Positions 24,894 to 34,142 of a stretch of 64,000 nucleotides of DNA are shown piece by piece. Both the position numbers and the translations under genes were made by a program. Every line of letters begins with the position of its first letter. Position 1 is the stretch's first letter. The notes under the pieces were generated by a model. It was not told the DNA's origin and did no database searches. It saw only the letters and a list, made by a program, of their open reading frames with translations. Origin of the DNA: Paracraurococcus lichenis (GTDB taxonomy: Bacteria > Pseudomonadota > Alphaproteobacteria > Acetobacterales > Acetobacteraceae); assembly GCF_030657435.1 (NCBI RefSeq), contig NZ_JAUTWS010000001.1, positions 186,001 to 250,000 of the forward strand. The letters are read 5' to 3'.

Positions 24894-27176
24894 ATGGACA
24901 TGACGCTGCCGCCGGTCGACGCCTCCGACCAACACCGGATGGACCTGGCCCTGCGGGGTCTCGCGATCGGTCCCGAAGTGGACTGGATGCCCGATCCGCA
25001 GCCGCCGGCCGTCTGGCATGAGCACCTTCCCTTCGCCTTCTGGCTGGTCCGCGCGCTGCGGCCGCGCAGCATCCTCGAGCTCGGGGCGCCGGCCGGCATC
25101 CCCTATGCGGTGTTCTGCCAGGCCGTGGAACGTCTCGGCCTGCCGACCCGCTGCTACGCGCTCGGCCGGGGCGGCGATGCGACCGGCCGGTTGCGCGACG
25201 CGGCGCCCCGCCCGGATGCGCCGGGGCCGGGCGGCCACGGCTTCTCCACCCTGATCCAGCTTGCGCCGGAGGAGGCGCGGGCGCAGTTCGAGCCGGGCGA
25301 ACTCGACCTCCTGCATCTCGGCGGCCTGCGGGACGAGGAGGGCGCGGCCGCAGCCTTCCGCACCTGGCGCGACGCCCTGTCCGACCGCGGCGTCGTCCTG
25401 TTCGACGACACCAACCTGCGGGAGCGCCGCTTCGGCGTCTGGCGGCTGTGGCGCGAATTGCGCGCCGCGCATCCGCATTTCGAATTCCTGCACGGCCAGG
25501 GCCTTGGCGTGCTCGGGCTCGGCACGGCGCTGCCGGAGCCGCTGCGGCGCCTCTTCGCGGCCAGCGCCGAGGCGGAGGACGCCTTCGCCATCCGTCGCTT
25601 CTTCGCCGCGCGCGGCGCGGCCGTGCGCGACCGCCTGCAATTGCGGGCCCTGCAGGCGCGCTGGGCGGAGGCCGAGGAGACCGCCTTCGCCGATCGCGGG
25701 GCCGCCCTGGCGGAGCGCGACGAGGCGCGCGGCCGGGCCGACCGCGCCGCCGCGGAGCGCGACCGGTTCGCCGCCGAATGCGCCGCGCTGCGGTCGGAAC
25801 GCGATGCCATGCAGGGCGAGATGCGGCATGCCAGGGCGCTGCAGGATGCGATGCTCCGCTCCACCTCCTGGCGGATCACCAGGCCGATGCGCATCGCCAT
25901 CGGCCTGGCGCGACGGGAGCCGGCCTATGTCGCCCGCCTGAAGCATGCGCTCGGCCGCGCCGCGCCCGTCGCGGGCGCCCTGCCGGCGCCGGCGGTCCCG
26001 CTGCTGGAGGCCCTGCTGCCCGGCACCGCTGCCGCGGCACCCGATGCGCTCGCCTATGTCGCGGCAAAGCTGCCCGCGCCCATGGTCACCTTCCCCGAGA
26101 CCGCCGCGCCGCGCCGCCTGACCCTGGTGACGGACAGCATCAATGCCGGGCACCTCTTCGGCGGCGTCGGCACCGCCGTCGTGCTGGCGGCGCTGCTGGC
26201 GCGGCGGATGGCGGTGCCGCTGCGCGTCGTCACCCGCACCGAGGCGCCGGAGCCGCGCAATTTCGGCACGGTGCTGGCCGCGCACGGCATCCGCCACGAC
26301 GCCAATGTCGAGTTCCTGCATGGCGGCAATGGCCGCGGCGTCCCGATGGGGGCGGAAGACCTGGTGCTGACCACCTCCTGGTGGAGCACCTGGGCGGCAT
26401 TGCGCGCCGTGCGGCCAGACCGCATCCTCTACCTGCTGCAGGAGGATGAGCGGATGTTCTATCCCGCGGGCGACGAGCAATTGCGCTGCCGCGAGGTGCT
26501 GGACGACACCCGCGTCCGCTTCATCGTCAATACCGCCGCGCTGCGCGACCACCTCATCGCCGAGGGCGTGCGCGGCGTCGCGCATGACAGCGTGGCCTTC
26601 GAGCCGGCCTTCCCCGAGAGGATCTACCACCGGGAGCGCCAGCCGGCGCGCGAGAAGCGCCGCTTCTTCTTCTATGCCAGGCCGAACAACGACCGGAACC
26701 TCTTCCTGCGCGGGCTGGAGGCGGTCTCGGCGGCCATCGAGCAGGGCGTGCTGCCGGCACGCGAGTGGAGCTACCACTTTGTCGGCAAGGACGTGCCGCG
26801 CATCCTGCTGCCCGGCGGCATCGAGCCGGAGGTGTCGCAGAACCTGCCCTGGGCCTCCTATGCCGCCCTGATCCGCAGCATCGATGTCGGCCTCTCCCTC
26901 ATGTTCACCCCGCATCCGAGCTACCCGCCGCTCGACCTCGCGGCGAGCGGCGCGGTGGTGGTGACCAACCGCTTCGGGCCGAAGGTCACGCTCGACCAGT
27001 ACTGCCGCAACATCCTCTGCGCCGAGTCCTCCGTCGAGGCGCTGGTCGCGGCGCTCGGCGAAGCGGCGAGGCTGGCGCGTGACGAGCCGCAGCGCGAGGC
27101 GAACTTCAAGGCCGCGCGCATCGACCGCGACTGGGAGGCCGCCTTCGCCCCCGTTCTCGACCACCTCACCGCCTGA
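24894..27176 (+). CDS. Methyltransferase-like / coiled-coil / glycosyltransferase fusion protein
   Basis: 760 residues from the ATG at 24894, after GGAGA. Residues ~40-215 resemble a class I SAM-dependent methyltransferase, with 'ILELGAPAGIPYAVF' at 60-74 and 'GVVLFDDTNLRERRFGVWRL' later. Residues ~240-330 are a charged Ala/Glu/Arg coiled coil ending in 'LRSTSWRITRPMR', a junction typical of glycan-assembly fusions. Residues ~390-755 form a GT-B glycosyltransferase like the WsaF rhamnosyltransferase: 'LVTDSINAGHLFGGVGTAVV', 'YLLQEDERMFYPAGDEQ', 'FFFYARPNNDRNLF', 'HPSYPPLDLAASGAVVV'. It probably builds a surface polysaccharide. It heads a three-gene cassette. Confidence 0.8.
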   Translation: MDMTLPPVDASDQHRMDLALRGLAIGPEVDWMPDPQPPAVWHEHLPFAFWLVRALRPRSILELGAPAGIPYAVFCQAVERLGLPTRCYALGRGGDATGRLRDAAPRPDAPGPGGHGFSTLIQLAPEEARAQFEPGELDLLHLGGLRDEEGAAAAFRTWRDALSDRGVVLFDDTNLRERRFGVWRLWRELRAAHPHFEFLHGQGLGVLGLGTALPEPLRRLFAASAEAEDAFAIRRFFAARGAAVRDRLQLRALQARWAEAEETAFADRGAALAERDEARGRADRAAAERDRFAAECAALRSERDAMQGEMRHARALQDAMLRSTSWRITRPMRIAIGLARREPAYVARLKHALGRAAPVAGALPAPAVPLLEALLPGTAAAAPDALAYVAAKLPAPMVTFPETAAPRRLTLVTDSINAGHLFGGVGTAVVLAALLARRMAVPLRVVTRTEAPEPRNFGTVLAAHGIRHDANVEFLHGGNGRGVPMGAEDLVLTTSWWSTWAALRAVRPDRILYLLQEDERMFYPAGDEQLRCREVLDDTRVRFIVNTAALRDHLIAEGVRGVAHDSVAFEPAFPERIYHRERQPAREKRRFFFYARPNNDRNLFLRGLEAVSAAIEQGVLPAREWSYHFVGKDVPRILLPGGIEPEVSQNLPWASYAALIRSIDVGLSLMFTPHPSYPPLDLAASGAVVVTNRFGPKVTLDQYCRNILCAESSVEALVAALGEAARLARDEPQREANFKAARIDRDWEAAFAPVLDHLTA

Positions 27177-27186
27177 GCACCGAGCG

Positions 27187-28347
27187 ATGTTCCCGAACGG
27201 CCCGGGCCCCTTCCGCTACAGCGACCCCTGGGCGCAGAGCCTGGCCTCGCGGCTGGCTGCCCTGGCGACCGGCGCGCCGCGCGTGGCCTATTTCTACGAG
27301 CGGCCGGACACCAGCACCTTCCGCTACCGCTGCTTCAACATGATCGAGGCCCTGGGCCTCGCCGAGCCCTCCGTCGGCGCCGCCTGGTTCAGCGGGGAGG
27401 ACCTGGCCTATGCCGACCACATCATCGACCGGGCCGATACCATCGTCATCTGCCGCGTGCGCTACACGCCGGCCATCGGGCGGCTGATCGCGATGGCGAA
27501 GTCCCGCGGCCGGCGCGTGCTGTTCGACGTGGACGACCTCATCTTCGACACGCGCTTCACCCATATGGTGATGGACACGCTCGACTCGAACACGGCCGAG
27601 AACGATCTCGACTTCTGGTTCGGCGTCATGGCGCGGATCGGGGAAACCCTCCGGCTCTGCGACGGCGCCATATTGACCAACGAATACCTGGCGCAGCGGG
27701 TGACCGATTTCTCGGGCCTGCCGACCTGGATCGTGCCGAATTTCCTGAACGGCCTGCAGCTCGACGCCTCGGCCCGGATCGTGGAGCGCAAGCGTGCCTC
27801 AGGCTGGCGGCGGGACGGGCGCATCCATCTCGGCTACTTCTCCGGAACCCCCTCCCACAACCGGGACTTCGCCATCATCGCCGACACGCTGGCCGAGCTG
27901 CTGCAGCGCGACCGGCGGCTGGTGCTGCGGATCGTCGGCTTCCTCGAGCCGCGCGGCCGGCTCGCCGGCATGGCCGACCGGATCGACCGCTTCCCGCTGC
28001 AGGACTTCCTGAACCTGCAGCGCCTGATCGGCGAGGTGGAGCTGAACCTGGTGCCGCTGCAGGATAATACCTTCACCAACTGCAAGTCCGAGCTGAAGGT
28101 CTTCGAGGCCGGGATCGTCGGCACCCTTAGCGTCGCCTCGCCCGGCTTCACCCTGAAGCGTGCCGTCACGGAAGGCGAGACCGGCTGGATCGCCCCGGCG
28201 CATCGCTGGGAGGAGGTGCTGCTGGAGGCGATCGAGGCGCTGCCCGACTACCCGCGCATGGGCGAGGCGGCGATCGCCGCGGCCGAGGAACGCTACGCGC
28301 CGGCGCGCCAGGCGAAGGCGATCATGGCCGCGGTCTTCGGCGGCTGA
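27187..28347 (+). CDS. Glycosyltransferase (GT4-like)
   Basis: 386 residues from the ATG at 27187, 10 nt after the preceding stop. The N-terminal domain has 'RVAYFYERPDTSTFRYRCFNMI' interrupted across residues 27-50 and 'VLFDVDDLIFD' near 110, a motif of glycosyltransferases found next to WsaF-like proteins. The nucleotide-sugar half has 'LGYFSGTPSHNRDF', 'PLQDNTFTNCKSELKVFEAG' and the closing 'ETGWIAPAHRWEEVL'. The cytoplasmic enzyme adds a sugar of unknown type. It is co-operonic with its neighbours. Confidence 0.85.
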   Translation: MFPNGPGPFRYSDPWAQSLASRLAALATGAPRVAYFYERPDTSTFRYRCFNMIEALGLAEPSVGAAWFSGEDLAYADHIIDRADTIVICRVRYTPAIGRLIAMAKSRGRRVLFDVDDLIFDTRFTHMVMDTLDSNTAENDLDFWFGVMARIGETLRLCDGAILTNEYLAQRVTDFSGLPTWIVPNFLNGLQLDASARIVERKRASGWRRDGRIHLGYFSGTPSHNRDFAIIADTLAELLQRDRRLVLRIVGFLEPRGRLAGMADRIDRFPLQDFLNLQRLIGEVELNLVPLQDNTFTNCKSELKVFEAGIVGTLSVASPGFTLKRAVTEGETGWIAPAHRWEEVLLEAIEALPDYPRMGEAAIAAAEERYAPARQAKAIMAAVFGG

Positions 28348-28365
28348 GCCGGGGAAGGCAAGCGG

Positions 28366-29502
28366 ATGTCGCATCGCAACACGCGGCTGCTGGCCGGGCT
28401 CGGCCGCGATGACGAGCTGATCGAGATCGGTCCCAGCTTCAACCCCGTGGCGCCGAAAGCCGAGGGCTGGCGCGTCACCATCGTCGATCATGCGAGCCAG
28501 CAGGACCTCGTCACGAAATATGCGGGCGGCGCGGTCGACACCGCGCGCATCGAGCCGGTGGACGTGGTCTGGACAGGCGGCTCCTTGCCGGAGGCGGTGC
28601 CGGAGGAGCTGCATGGCCGCTTCGCCGCGCTGATCGCCTGCCACGTGATCGAGCATCTCCCGGACTTCCTCGGCTTCCTGCGCTCGGCCGAGACGTTGCT
28701 GGACCCCGGGCGCGGCGCCCTGCTGCTGGCCGTGCCGGACAAGCGTTTCTGCTTCGACTTCTTCCGCCCACCCTCCACCACCGGGCAGTTCCTGGCGGCG
28801 CATCGGGCCGGCCGCCGCCTGCACACGCCCGCCGCCATGTTCGACCATGTCGCCTATAGCGCCACCGATGCCGGCCAGGCCGGCTGGAGCGCGCGGCAGC
28901 TCACCGGCCTGCGGCTGGAGCACCGGCTGGACCAGGCGATGGCGGAGATGGAGGGCGCGGAAGCCGCGAAGGACTATACCGACTGCCATGGCTGGCAATT
29001 CACCCCGGCGAGCTTCGAGCTGGCGGTGCTGGAGTTCGGCGCCCTCGGCCTGACGGACTGGCGCGTCGAGTGGCTGGAGCCGCAGCCCGCGGTGGAGTTC
29101 CTGGTGCGCCTGGTGCGGGGGCGGGAGAGCTTCGCCAATGCCGGGGCGCGGGAGGCGCGGCGGCTGGAACTGCTGAAGCGCCTCGTGCTGGAACTGCGCG
29201 ACCAGGCCGACCGGCTGCTCGGCCATGAGCCGCCGCCCTGGGCCGAGGCGCGGTTCGGCGCACTGGAGGCGGCGCTGCGGCAGGCGCAGGACAGCCAGGC
29301 CACCCGCATCGCCGCCGAGATCGAAGCGGCGCGGCAGGTGCAGGACAGCCAGGCCGCCCGCATCGCCGCCGAGATCGAGGCGACGCGGGCGGCGCTGGCG
29401 CCGATGCGCGGCGCGCTGGAGGAACTCCGCCCGGTCGGCGCCGCCATGGCGGCCATGCTGCCGGTGCGCCGCGCCATCGCCCGGCTGCGCGGCCGCGGCT
29501 GA
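28366..29502 (+). CDS. SAM-dependent methyltransferase with C-terminal coiled coil
   Basis: 378 residues. The N-terminal ~250 residues include 'IEIGPSFNPVAPK' (near 20-32), 'IVDHASQQDLVTKY' and the post-motif 'ACHVIEHLPDFLGFL' (near 90-104), as in methyltransferases of glycan clusters. Residues ~265-375 are a predicted coiled coil with two 18-residue repeats (306-341), a membrane-adjacent or oligomerisation segment. It likely methylates or caps the glycan made by the two upstream enzymes. An 18-nt gap links it to the glycosyltransferase gene. Confidence 0.82.
   Translation: MSHRNTRLLAGLGRDDELIEIGPSFNPVAPKAEGWRVTIVDHASQQDLVTKYAGGAVDTARIEPVDVVWTGGSLPEAVPEELHGRFAALIACHVIEHLPDFLGFLRSAETLLDPGRGALLLAVPDKRFCFDFFRPPSTTGQFLAAHRAGRRLHTPAAMFDHVAYSATDAGQAGWSARQLTGLRLEHRLDQAMAEMEGAEAAKDYTDCHGWQFTPASFELAVLEFGALGLTDWRVEWLEPQPAVEFLVRLVRGRESFANAGAREARRLELLKRLVLELRDQADRLLGHEPPPWAEARFGALEAALRQAQDSQATRIAAEIEAARQVQDSQAARIAAEIEATRAALAPMRGALEELRPVGAAMAAMLPVRRAIARLRGRG
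29281..29388 (+). repeat. In-frame tandem 54-bp repeat in the methyltransferase gene
   Basis: Two adjacent 54-bp units (29281-29334 and 29335-29388) differ at about four bases and encode 'QxQDSQAxRIAAEIEAxR' twice. A multiple of the heptad is not maintained (18 residues), so copy number could alter coiled-coil length by slippage. Confidence 0.8.
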
Positions 29503-29668
29503 GGCGGGCCTGGCCCGCCCCGCATGGACATCCGCCCCGGATCGCGCTTGGCTGGCCCGGTGATCAGGGCCGGCCACCGGGCGCGGTGCCGGTCCCATGA
29601 CGCGGGGAATCCCGCGCAATACGGAGGACGTCCATGGACCGAGCCGCCTGCTGGGCCGGGGCGCGCCG

Positions 29669-31777
29669 ATGAGCGCCGCCACCCTCGCCAGCCTGTTCCG
29701 TGCCCGCTCGGTCGCGCTGGTGGGCGCGACCGACCGTTCCATCTGGTCCACCGCCGCCTTCGCCAATTTCGAGCGGCTGGGCTTCACCGGGCGCGTCCAT
29801 CCCGTCAGCCGCAAGGGCGGCCTGGTGCACGGCCTGCCCGCCGCGGCCTCCTGCGCCGCCATCGGCGAGCCGGTGGACGCCGCCCTGCTGATGGTGCCGG
29901 AAGGCGCCATTGCCGAGGCCTTCGCCGACCTCAATGCCGCCGGCATCCGCAATGCCGTGGTGCTCACCTCCGGCTTCGCCGAGATCGGCGAGGCGGGCGC
30001 GCGCAAGCAGGAGGCGCTGCTGGCCGCGGCGCGGGCGGAGGGCGTGACGCTGCTCGGCCCCAACTGCCTCGGCTTCATCAACTATGCCGACCGGGTGCCG
30101 ATCTGGACCACCCAGCCGCCCCTGCCGGTCATCCCGGGCGGCGCCATCGGCATCGTCTCGCAGAGCGGCGCGACGGCGGGGTTCCTCGCCGCCTTCGCGC
30201 AGCGGCAGGGCATCGGCCTCTCCTACCAGGTCTCCACCGGCAACGAGGCCGACGTGAACGTCGCCCGCGTGGTGGACTTCCTGGTCGATGACCCCGCAAC
30301 CAAGGTCATCGGCCTGTTCCTCGAGACCGTGCACGACGCGCCGCTGCTGGCCGAGGCGGCGCGGCGGGCGCTGGCAGCCGACAAGCCGATCGTCGCGATC
30401 AAGATCGGCGCCAGCGAGACGGCGGCCCGCGCGGCCGAGGCGCATACCGGATCGCTCGTCGGCGACGACCGGGTGTTCGAGGCGGTGTGCCGGCAACTCG
30501 GCATCCTCCGCGTCTCCTGCATCGAGGACCTGGTCTTCACCGCCGGGCTGCTGGCCAAGGTCGGGCATCTCCGCGACCGGCGGCTCGGCCTCGTCTCCAT
30601 CTCCGGCGGCATCTGCGAAATGGCGGCCGACCATGCGGAGGCCAACGGCATCGCCGTGCCGCGGCTGGCGGAGGGGACGAAGACAGCCCTCAAAGACATC
30701 CTCCCCGCCTTCGGCACCGCCAACAACCCGCTGGACGTGACCGGCGGCGCCATGCTCGACCCCGCGCTCTTCGCCCGCAGCCTGCCCGCCTTCGCCGCCG
30801 ATCCCGCGGTGGGGCTGGTCGCCTGCTTCATGGACGTGCCCGACACGCCGGAGGAGATCGCGGGCTATCGCGGCACCATCGTCCGCCAGATCGGCGAGGG
30901 CTTCCGCGCCGCCGGCAAGCCCGCGGTCATGCTGAGCGTCATGGCGCGGCCGGTAACGGAGGCCGGCCGGGCGCTGCTGGAGGAGACGGGGATCGCCTAT
31001 CTCGGCAGCGGCGTGCTGCATGGCCTCGGCGCCCTCGGCCGCGCCGTCGCCTGGGCGGAGCGGCAGGAGCGCGGCCTGCCCGCGCGCGCCGCGCCGCCCG
31101 CGCCGGCGACGGAGCGACCGCGCAGCGAGCATGCGACGCTCGATTATCTCGAGTCCCGCGGCGTCCCTGTCGTGCCGATGCGCCTGGCCCGCAGCGCCGA
31201 GGAGGCGGTGACCGCGGCGCGGGAGCTGCGCGGGCCTGCGGTGCTGAAGATCGCCTCGCCCGACATCGCCCATAAATCCGATATCGGCGGCGTGCTGCTG
31301 AACCTCTCGGGGGAGGAAGCGGTTGCCGCCGGCTTCGAGCGCATCATGAGCGCGGTGCGCCTGGCGAAGCCGCAGGCGACGATCGACGGCGTGCTGGTCG
31401 CGCCCATGCGGGCGCAGGAGGGCGTCGAGCTCTTCGTCGGCGTGCTGCGCGACCCGCTCTGGGGACCGGCCATCGCGGTCGGATTGGGCGGCATCTGGGT
31501 GGAGGCGCTGCGCGACACTGCCATCCGCCTGCTGCCGGTCGCACCCGCCGAGGTGCTGGAGATGTTCTCCGAATTGCGCGGCGCGAAGCTGCTGGACGGC
31601 TACCGCGGCATGCCGGGGATCGACCGGCAGGCGGCCGCGGAGGCCGTCGCGCGCATCGGCGACGCCGCGCTGGCGCTCGGCCCCGCGCTCGCCTCGCTGG
31701 AGGTGAACCCGCTGCGCGCGACGGCGGAGGGCGCCGAGGCGCTGGACGCGCTCGCGCTGTTCGAGGAGGAGGGCTGA
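29669..31777 (+). CDS. Acyl-CoA synthetase, ADP-forming (acetate--CoA ligase family)
   Basis: 702 residues from the ATG at 29669, chosen because homologues begin just before the CoA-binding domain ('LFRARSVALVGATDRS'); the frame is open from 29597. Order: CoA-binding Rossmann domain (10-130), succinyl-CoA-ligase-like domains with 'GIVSQSGATAGFLAAFA' and the phosphorylated His259 in 'AEAHTGSLVGDD', then a C-terminal ATP-grasp domain (~480-700) with 'VLKIASPDIAHKSDIGGV'. It converts a carboxylic acid, CoA and ATP to acyl-CoA. The stop overlaps the thiolase start. Confidence 0.92.
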   Translation: MSAATLASLFRARSVALVGATDRSIWSTAAFANFERLGFTGRVHPVSRKGGLVHGLPAAASCAAIGEPVDAALLMVPEGAIAEAFADLNAAGIRNAVVLTSGFAEIGEAGARKQEALLAAARAEGVTLLGPNCLGFINYADRVPIWTTQPPLPVIPGGAIGIVSQSGATAGFLAAFAQRQGIGLSYQVSTGNEADVNVARVVDFLVDDPATKVIGLFLETVHDAPLLAEAARRALAADKPIVAIKIGASETAARAAEAHTGSLVGDDRVFEAVCRQLGILRVSCIEDLVFTAGLLAKVGHLRDRRLGLVSISGGICEMAADHAEANGIAVPRLAEGTKTALKDILPAFGTANNPLDVTGGAMLDPALFARSLPAFAADPAVGLVACFMDVPDTPEEIAGYRGTIVRQIGEGFRAAGKPAVMLSVMARPVTEAGRALLEETGIAYLGSGVLHGLGALGRAVAWAERQERGLPARAAPPAPATERPRSEHATLDYLESRGVPVVPMRLARSAEEAVTAARELRGPAVLKIASPDIAHKSDIGGVLLNLSGEEAVAAGFERIMSAVRLAKPQATIDGVLVAPMRAQEGVELFVGVLRDPLWGPAIAVGLGGIWVEALRDTAIRLLPVAPAEVLEMFSELRGAKLLDGYRGMPGIDRQAAAEAVARIGDAALALGPALASLEVNPLRATAEGAEALDALALFEEEG

Positions 31778-33282
31778 TGGAGGCCGACCGCATCCCCGTC
31801 ATCATCGGTGCCGGCGAGGTCACGGAGCGCCCCGCCGACCTGCTGCAGGCGCATGAGCCCGCGGCGCTGATGGCCGAGGCGCTGCAGCGCGCCGCCGAGG
31901 ATGCCGGCGCGCCCGACCTGCTGCCGGCACTCGACAGCCTCGACATCGTCAACTCCGTCTCCTGGCCCTATGGCGACCTGCCATCGGCGCTGGCGGGCTT
32001 CCTGGGCTTCCGGCCGCGCCGGCTGGTCTATGGCCCGGTCGGCGGCGAGAGCCCGGTGCGGCACCTGCACGAGGCCGCCAACCGCATCGCCCGCGGCGAG
32101 AGCGCGGTCGCGGCGGTGGTCGGCGCCGAGGCGACGCATGCCGTGGCGCAGGCGCAGAAGCAGGGCGTGACGCTGCCCTGGACGCCGCCCGACCCGAACT
32201 GGACGCGCACGCGCGGGCGCGACTTCCTGCATCCGCTCTCGGTGCGGCTCGGCGTCGCCGACCCCGTCTCGGTCTATCCCTTCTACGAGAATGCGGTGGA
32301 GGCCTTCCTCGGCCAGACGCCGGCGGAGGGGCAGGCGGAATCGGCGGCGCTGTGGTCGCGCTTCTCCGCCGTCGCGGCGCGCAATCCGGCGGCCTGGCTG
32401 AAGCGCGAGTATTCGCCTGACGAGATCGGCACGCCCGGCCCTGCCAACCGCCCGATCGCCTACCCCTATACCAAGCTGCAGGTCGCCAATCCCATGGTGA
32501 ACCAGGGCGGCGCCATCCTGCTGACGAGCCTGGCGCGCGCCCGCGCCGCCGGTGTGCCGGAGGAGCGGATGGTGCATCTCTGGGGCGGCGCCGCGGCGGT
32601 GGAGCCGCGCGACTACCTCAACCGCGACCACTACCACGAGAGCCACGCGCAGAACGCCGTGCTGGATGCCTGCGCCCGGATCGCGGAGGACGAGGGCGCG
32701 GCGTTCGAGACCTGCGAGCTCTATTCCTGCTTCCCCTGCGTGCCGAAGATGGCGGCGCGGCGGCTCGGCCTGCCGCGCGGCATGGCGCCGACCACGACCG
32801 GCGGCCTGACCTTCTTCGGCGCGCCGCTCAACAACTACATGACGCATGCGGCGGCGGCGATGACGCGGGCGCTGCGGGAGAAGCCGGGCAGCGCCGCGCT
32901 GCTCTATGGCCAGGGCGAGTTCGTGACCAAGCATCATGCCGTGGTCCTGGCCAGCCGGCCGCCAGCGTCCTGGCGCCTGCCGCAGGACTACAGCGTGCAG
33001 GCCGAGGCGGATGGCCGCCGCGGCCCGGTGCCGGAGTTCGCCGAGGCGGCGGAGGGGGCCGCGACCGTCGAGACCTTCACCGTCCTGCACGACCGAGACG
33101 GCGCACCGCACCATGGCGTGGTCATCCTGCGCACCGCGGACGGCCGTCGCACGCTCGGCCGCGTGCCGGGGACGGAGGCCGGGACGATCGCACTGCTGAA
33201 GCGCCCCGACCGCACGCCCATCGGCATGCCGGGCGTGCTGCGCCGCGCCGCGGATGGACTGCAGGACTGGAGCCCCGCATGA
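31777..33282 (+). CDS. Thiolase-like acetyl-CoA acetyltransferase family protein
   Basis: 501 residues. The fold is thiolase-like, with 'IPVIIGAGEVTERP' at the start and 'VNSVSWPYGDLPSALAGFLG' where the nucleophile-bearing loop should be. The usual CxS active-site pattern is not obvious; 'YGPVGGESPVRHLHEAANRI' lies there instead. 'FPCVPKMAARRLGL' and 'GGLTFFGAPLNNYMTHAAAAM' precede a ~90-residue C-terminal beta domain of the TCAD9 type. Such proteins occur in steroid and isoprenoid side-chain operons. It overlaps both neighbours. Confidence 0.82.
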   Translation: MEADRIPVIIGAGEVTERPADLLQAHEPAALMAEALQRAAEDAGAPDLLPALDSLDIVNSVSWPYGDLPSALAGFLGFRPRRLVYGPVGGESPVRHLHEAANRIARGESAVAAVVGAEATHAVAQAQKQGVTLPWTPPDPNWTRTRGRDFLHPLSVRLGVADPVSVYPFYENAVEAFLGQTPAEGQAESAALWSRFSAVAARNPAAWLKREYSPDEIGTPGPANRPIAYPYTKLQVANPMVNQGGAILLTSLARARAAGVPEERMVHLWGGAAAVEPRDYLNRDHYHESHAQNAVLDACARIAEDEGAAFETCELYSCFPCVPKMAARRLGLPRGMAPTTTGGLTFFGAPLNNYMTHAAAAMTRALREKPGSAALLYGQGEFVTKHHAVVLASRPPASWRLPQDYSVQAEADGRRGPVPEFAEAAEGAATVETFTVLHDRDGAPHHGVVILRTADGRRTLGRVPGTEAGTIALLKRPDRTPIGMPGVLRRAADGLQDWSPA

Positions 33283-34058
33283 CGACCGATGCCGTCCTCT
33301 TCGAGGTGGTGGAACCCCACATCGCCCTCGTCACCATCAACCGGCCGGAGGCGCGCAACGCCGTCAACGGCGCCGTCGCCGTGGGGCTGGAGGCGGCGGT
33401 GGAGCGGGTGGAGGCGGACCCGGACCTCTGGGCCGCGGTGCTGACCGGCGCCGGGCCACATGCCTTCTGCGCCGGCGCCGACCTGAAGGAGGTCTCGGCC
33501 GGCAACAGCCGCGCGCTGGCGACGGAGAAGGGCGGCTTCGGCGGCTTCGTCCGGGCGCCGCGCACGAAGCTCTGGATCGCCGCGGCGCAGGGCCATGCGC
33601 TGGCGGGCGGGCTCGAGCTGCTGCTGGCCTGCGACCTGGCGGTCGCGGCGGAGACGGCCAATCTCGGCCTGCCGGAAGTGAAGCGCAGCCTGGTCGCGGG
33701 CGCGGGCGGCGTGTTCCGCCTGCCGCGCGCGCTGCCCAAGGCTATCGCGCTGCAGATGATCGCGACCGGCGAGCCGATCCCGGCCGCGCGCGCCGCGCAG
33801 TTCGGGCTGGTGAATGCGGCGGTGCCGGCGGAGCAGGTCGTGCCGACCGCGCTCGACCTCGCCCGCCGCGTCTGTGCCAATGCGCCGGTCGCGGTGCGGG
33901 AGAGCCTGGGCGTGGCCCGCCGCGCCGCCGACCTGCCGGAGGCCGAGCTCTGCCGGCTGAGCGGCGAGGCGAGCGGGCGCGTGCGCGCGACCGAGGACTT
34001 CAAGGAGGGCCCGCGCGCCTTCGTCGAGAAGCGCGCGCCGCGCTGGACCGGTCGCTGA
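33279..34058 (+). CDS. Enoyl-CoA hydratase/isomerase (crotonase family)
   Basis: 259 residues. 'ALVTINRPEARNAVNG', the oxyanion-hole segments 'HAFCAGADLKE' and 'GHALAGGLELLLACDLAVA', and 'GLPEVKRSLVAGAGGVFRLPR' with a catalytic Glu are all present. It hydrates or isomerises an enoyl-CoA. It overlaps the thiolase gene by 4 nt (ATGA), so it is part of one coupled unit with the acyl-CoA synthetase and thiolase. Confidence 0.93.
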   Translation: MTTDAVLFEVVEPHIALVTINRPEARNAVNGAVAVGLEAAVERVEADPDLWAAVLTGAGPHAFCAGADLKEVSAGNSRALATEKGGFGGFVRAPRTKLWIAAAQGHALAGGLELLLACDLAVAAETANLGLPEVKRSLVAGAGGVFRLPRALPKAIALQMIATGEPIPAARAAQFGLVNAAVPAEQVVPTALDLARRVCANAPVAVRESLGVARRAADLPEAELCRLSGEASGRVRATEDFKEGPRAFVEKRAPRWTGR

Positions 34059-34068
34059 CTCATGGGAT

Positions 34069-34124
34069 CCAAGGGCCTTGAGCCCTTGGCGGTTGGGGTC
34101 CGGGGAAGGCAGCGCCTTCCCCGG
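34069..34124. repeat. Two-hairpin intercistronic element
   Basis: CCAAGGGC/GCCCTTGG with a 5-nt loop (34069-34089), a 10-nt spacer, then an 11-bp perfect stem CCGGGGAAGGC/GCCTTCCCCGG with an AGC loop (34100-34124). It lies between the enoyl-CoA hydratase and SDR genes and has no T tract. The element at 9510-9560, read on the minus strand, has the same order, spacing and AGC loop with different stem sequences. Confidence 0.7.
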
Positions 34125-34142
34125 GATGCTGGAGACGGTGGA

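Noticed and set aside
27799-30081. A 760-codon minus-strand frame across the glycan cassette
   Set aside because: Antisense to three genes with family motifs; composition is typical of GC-driven shadow frames.
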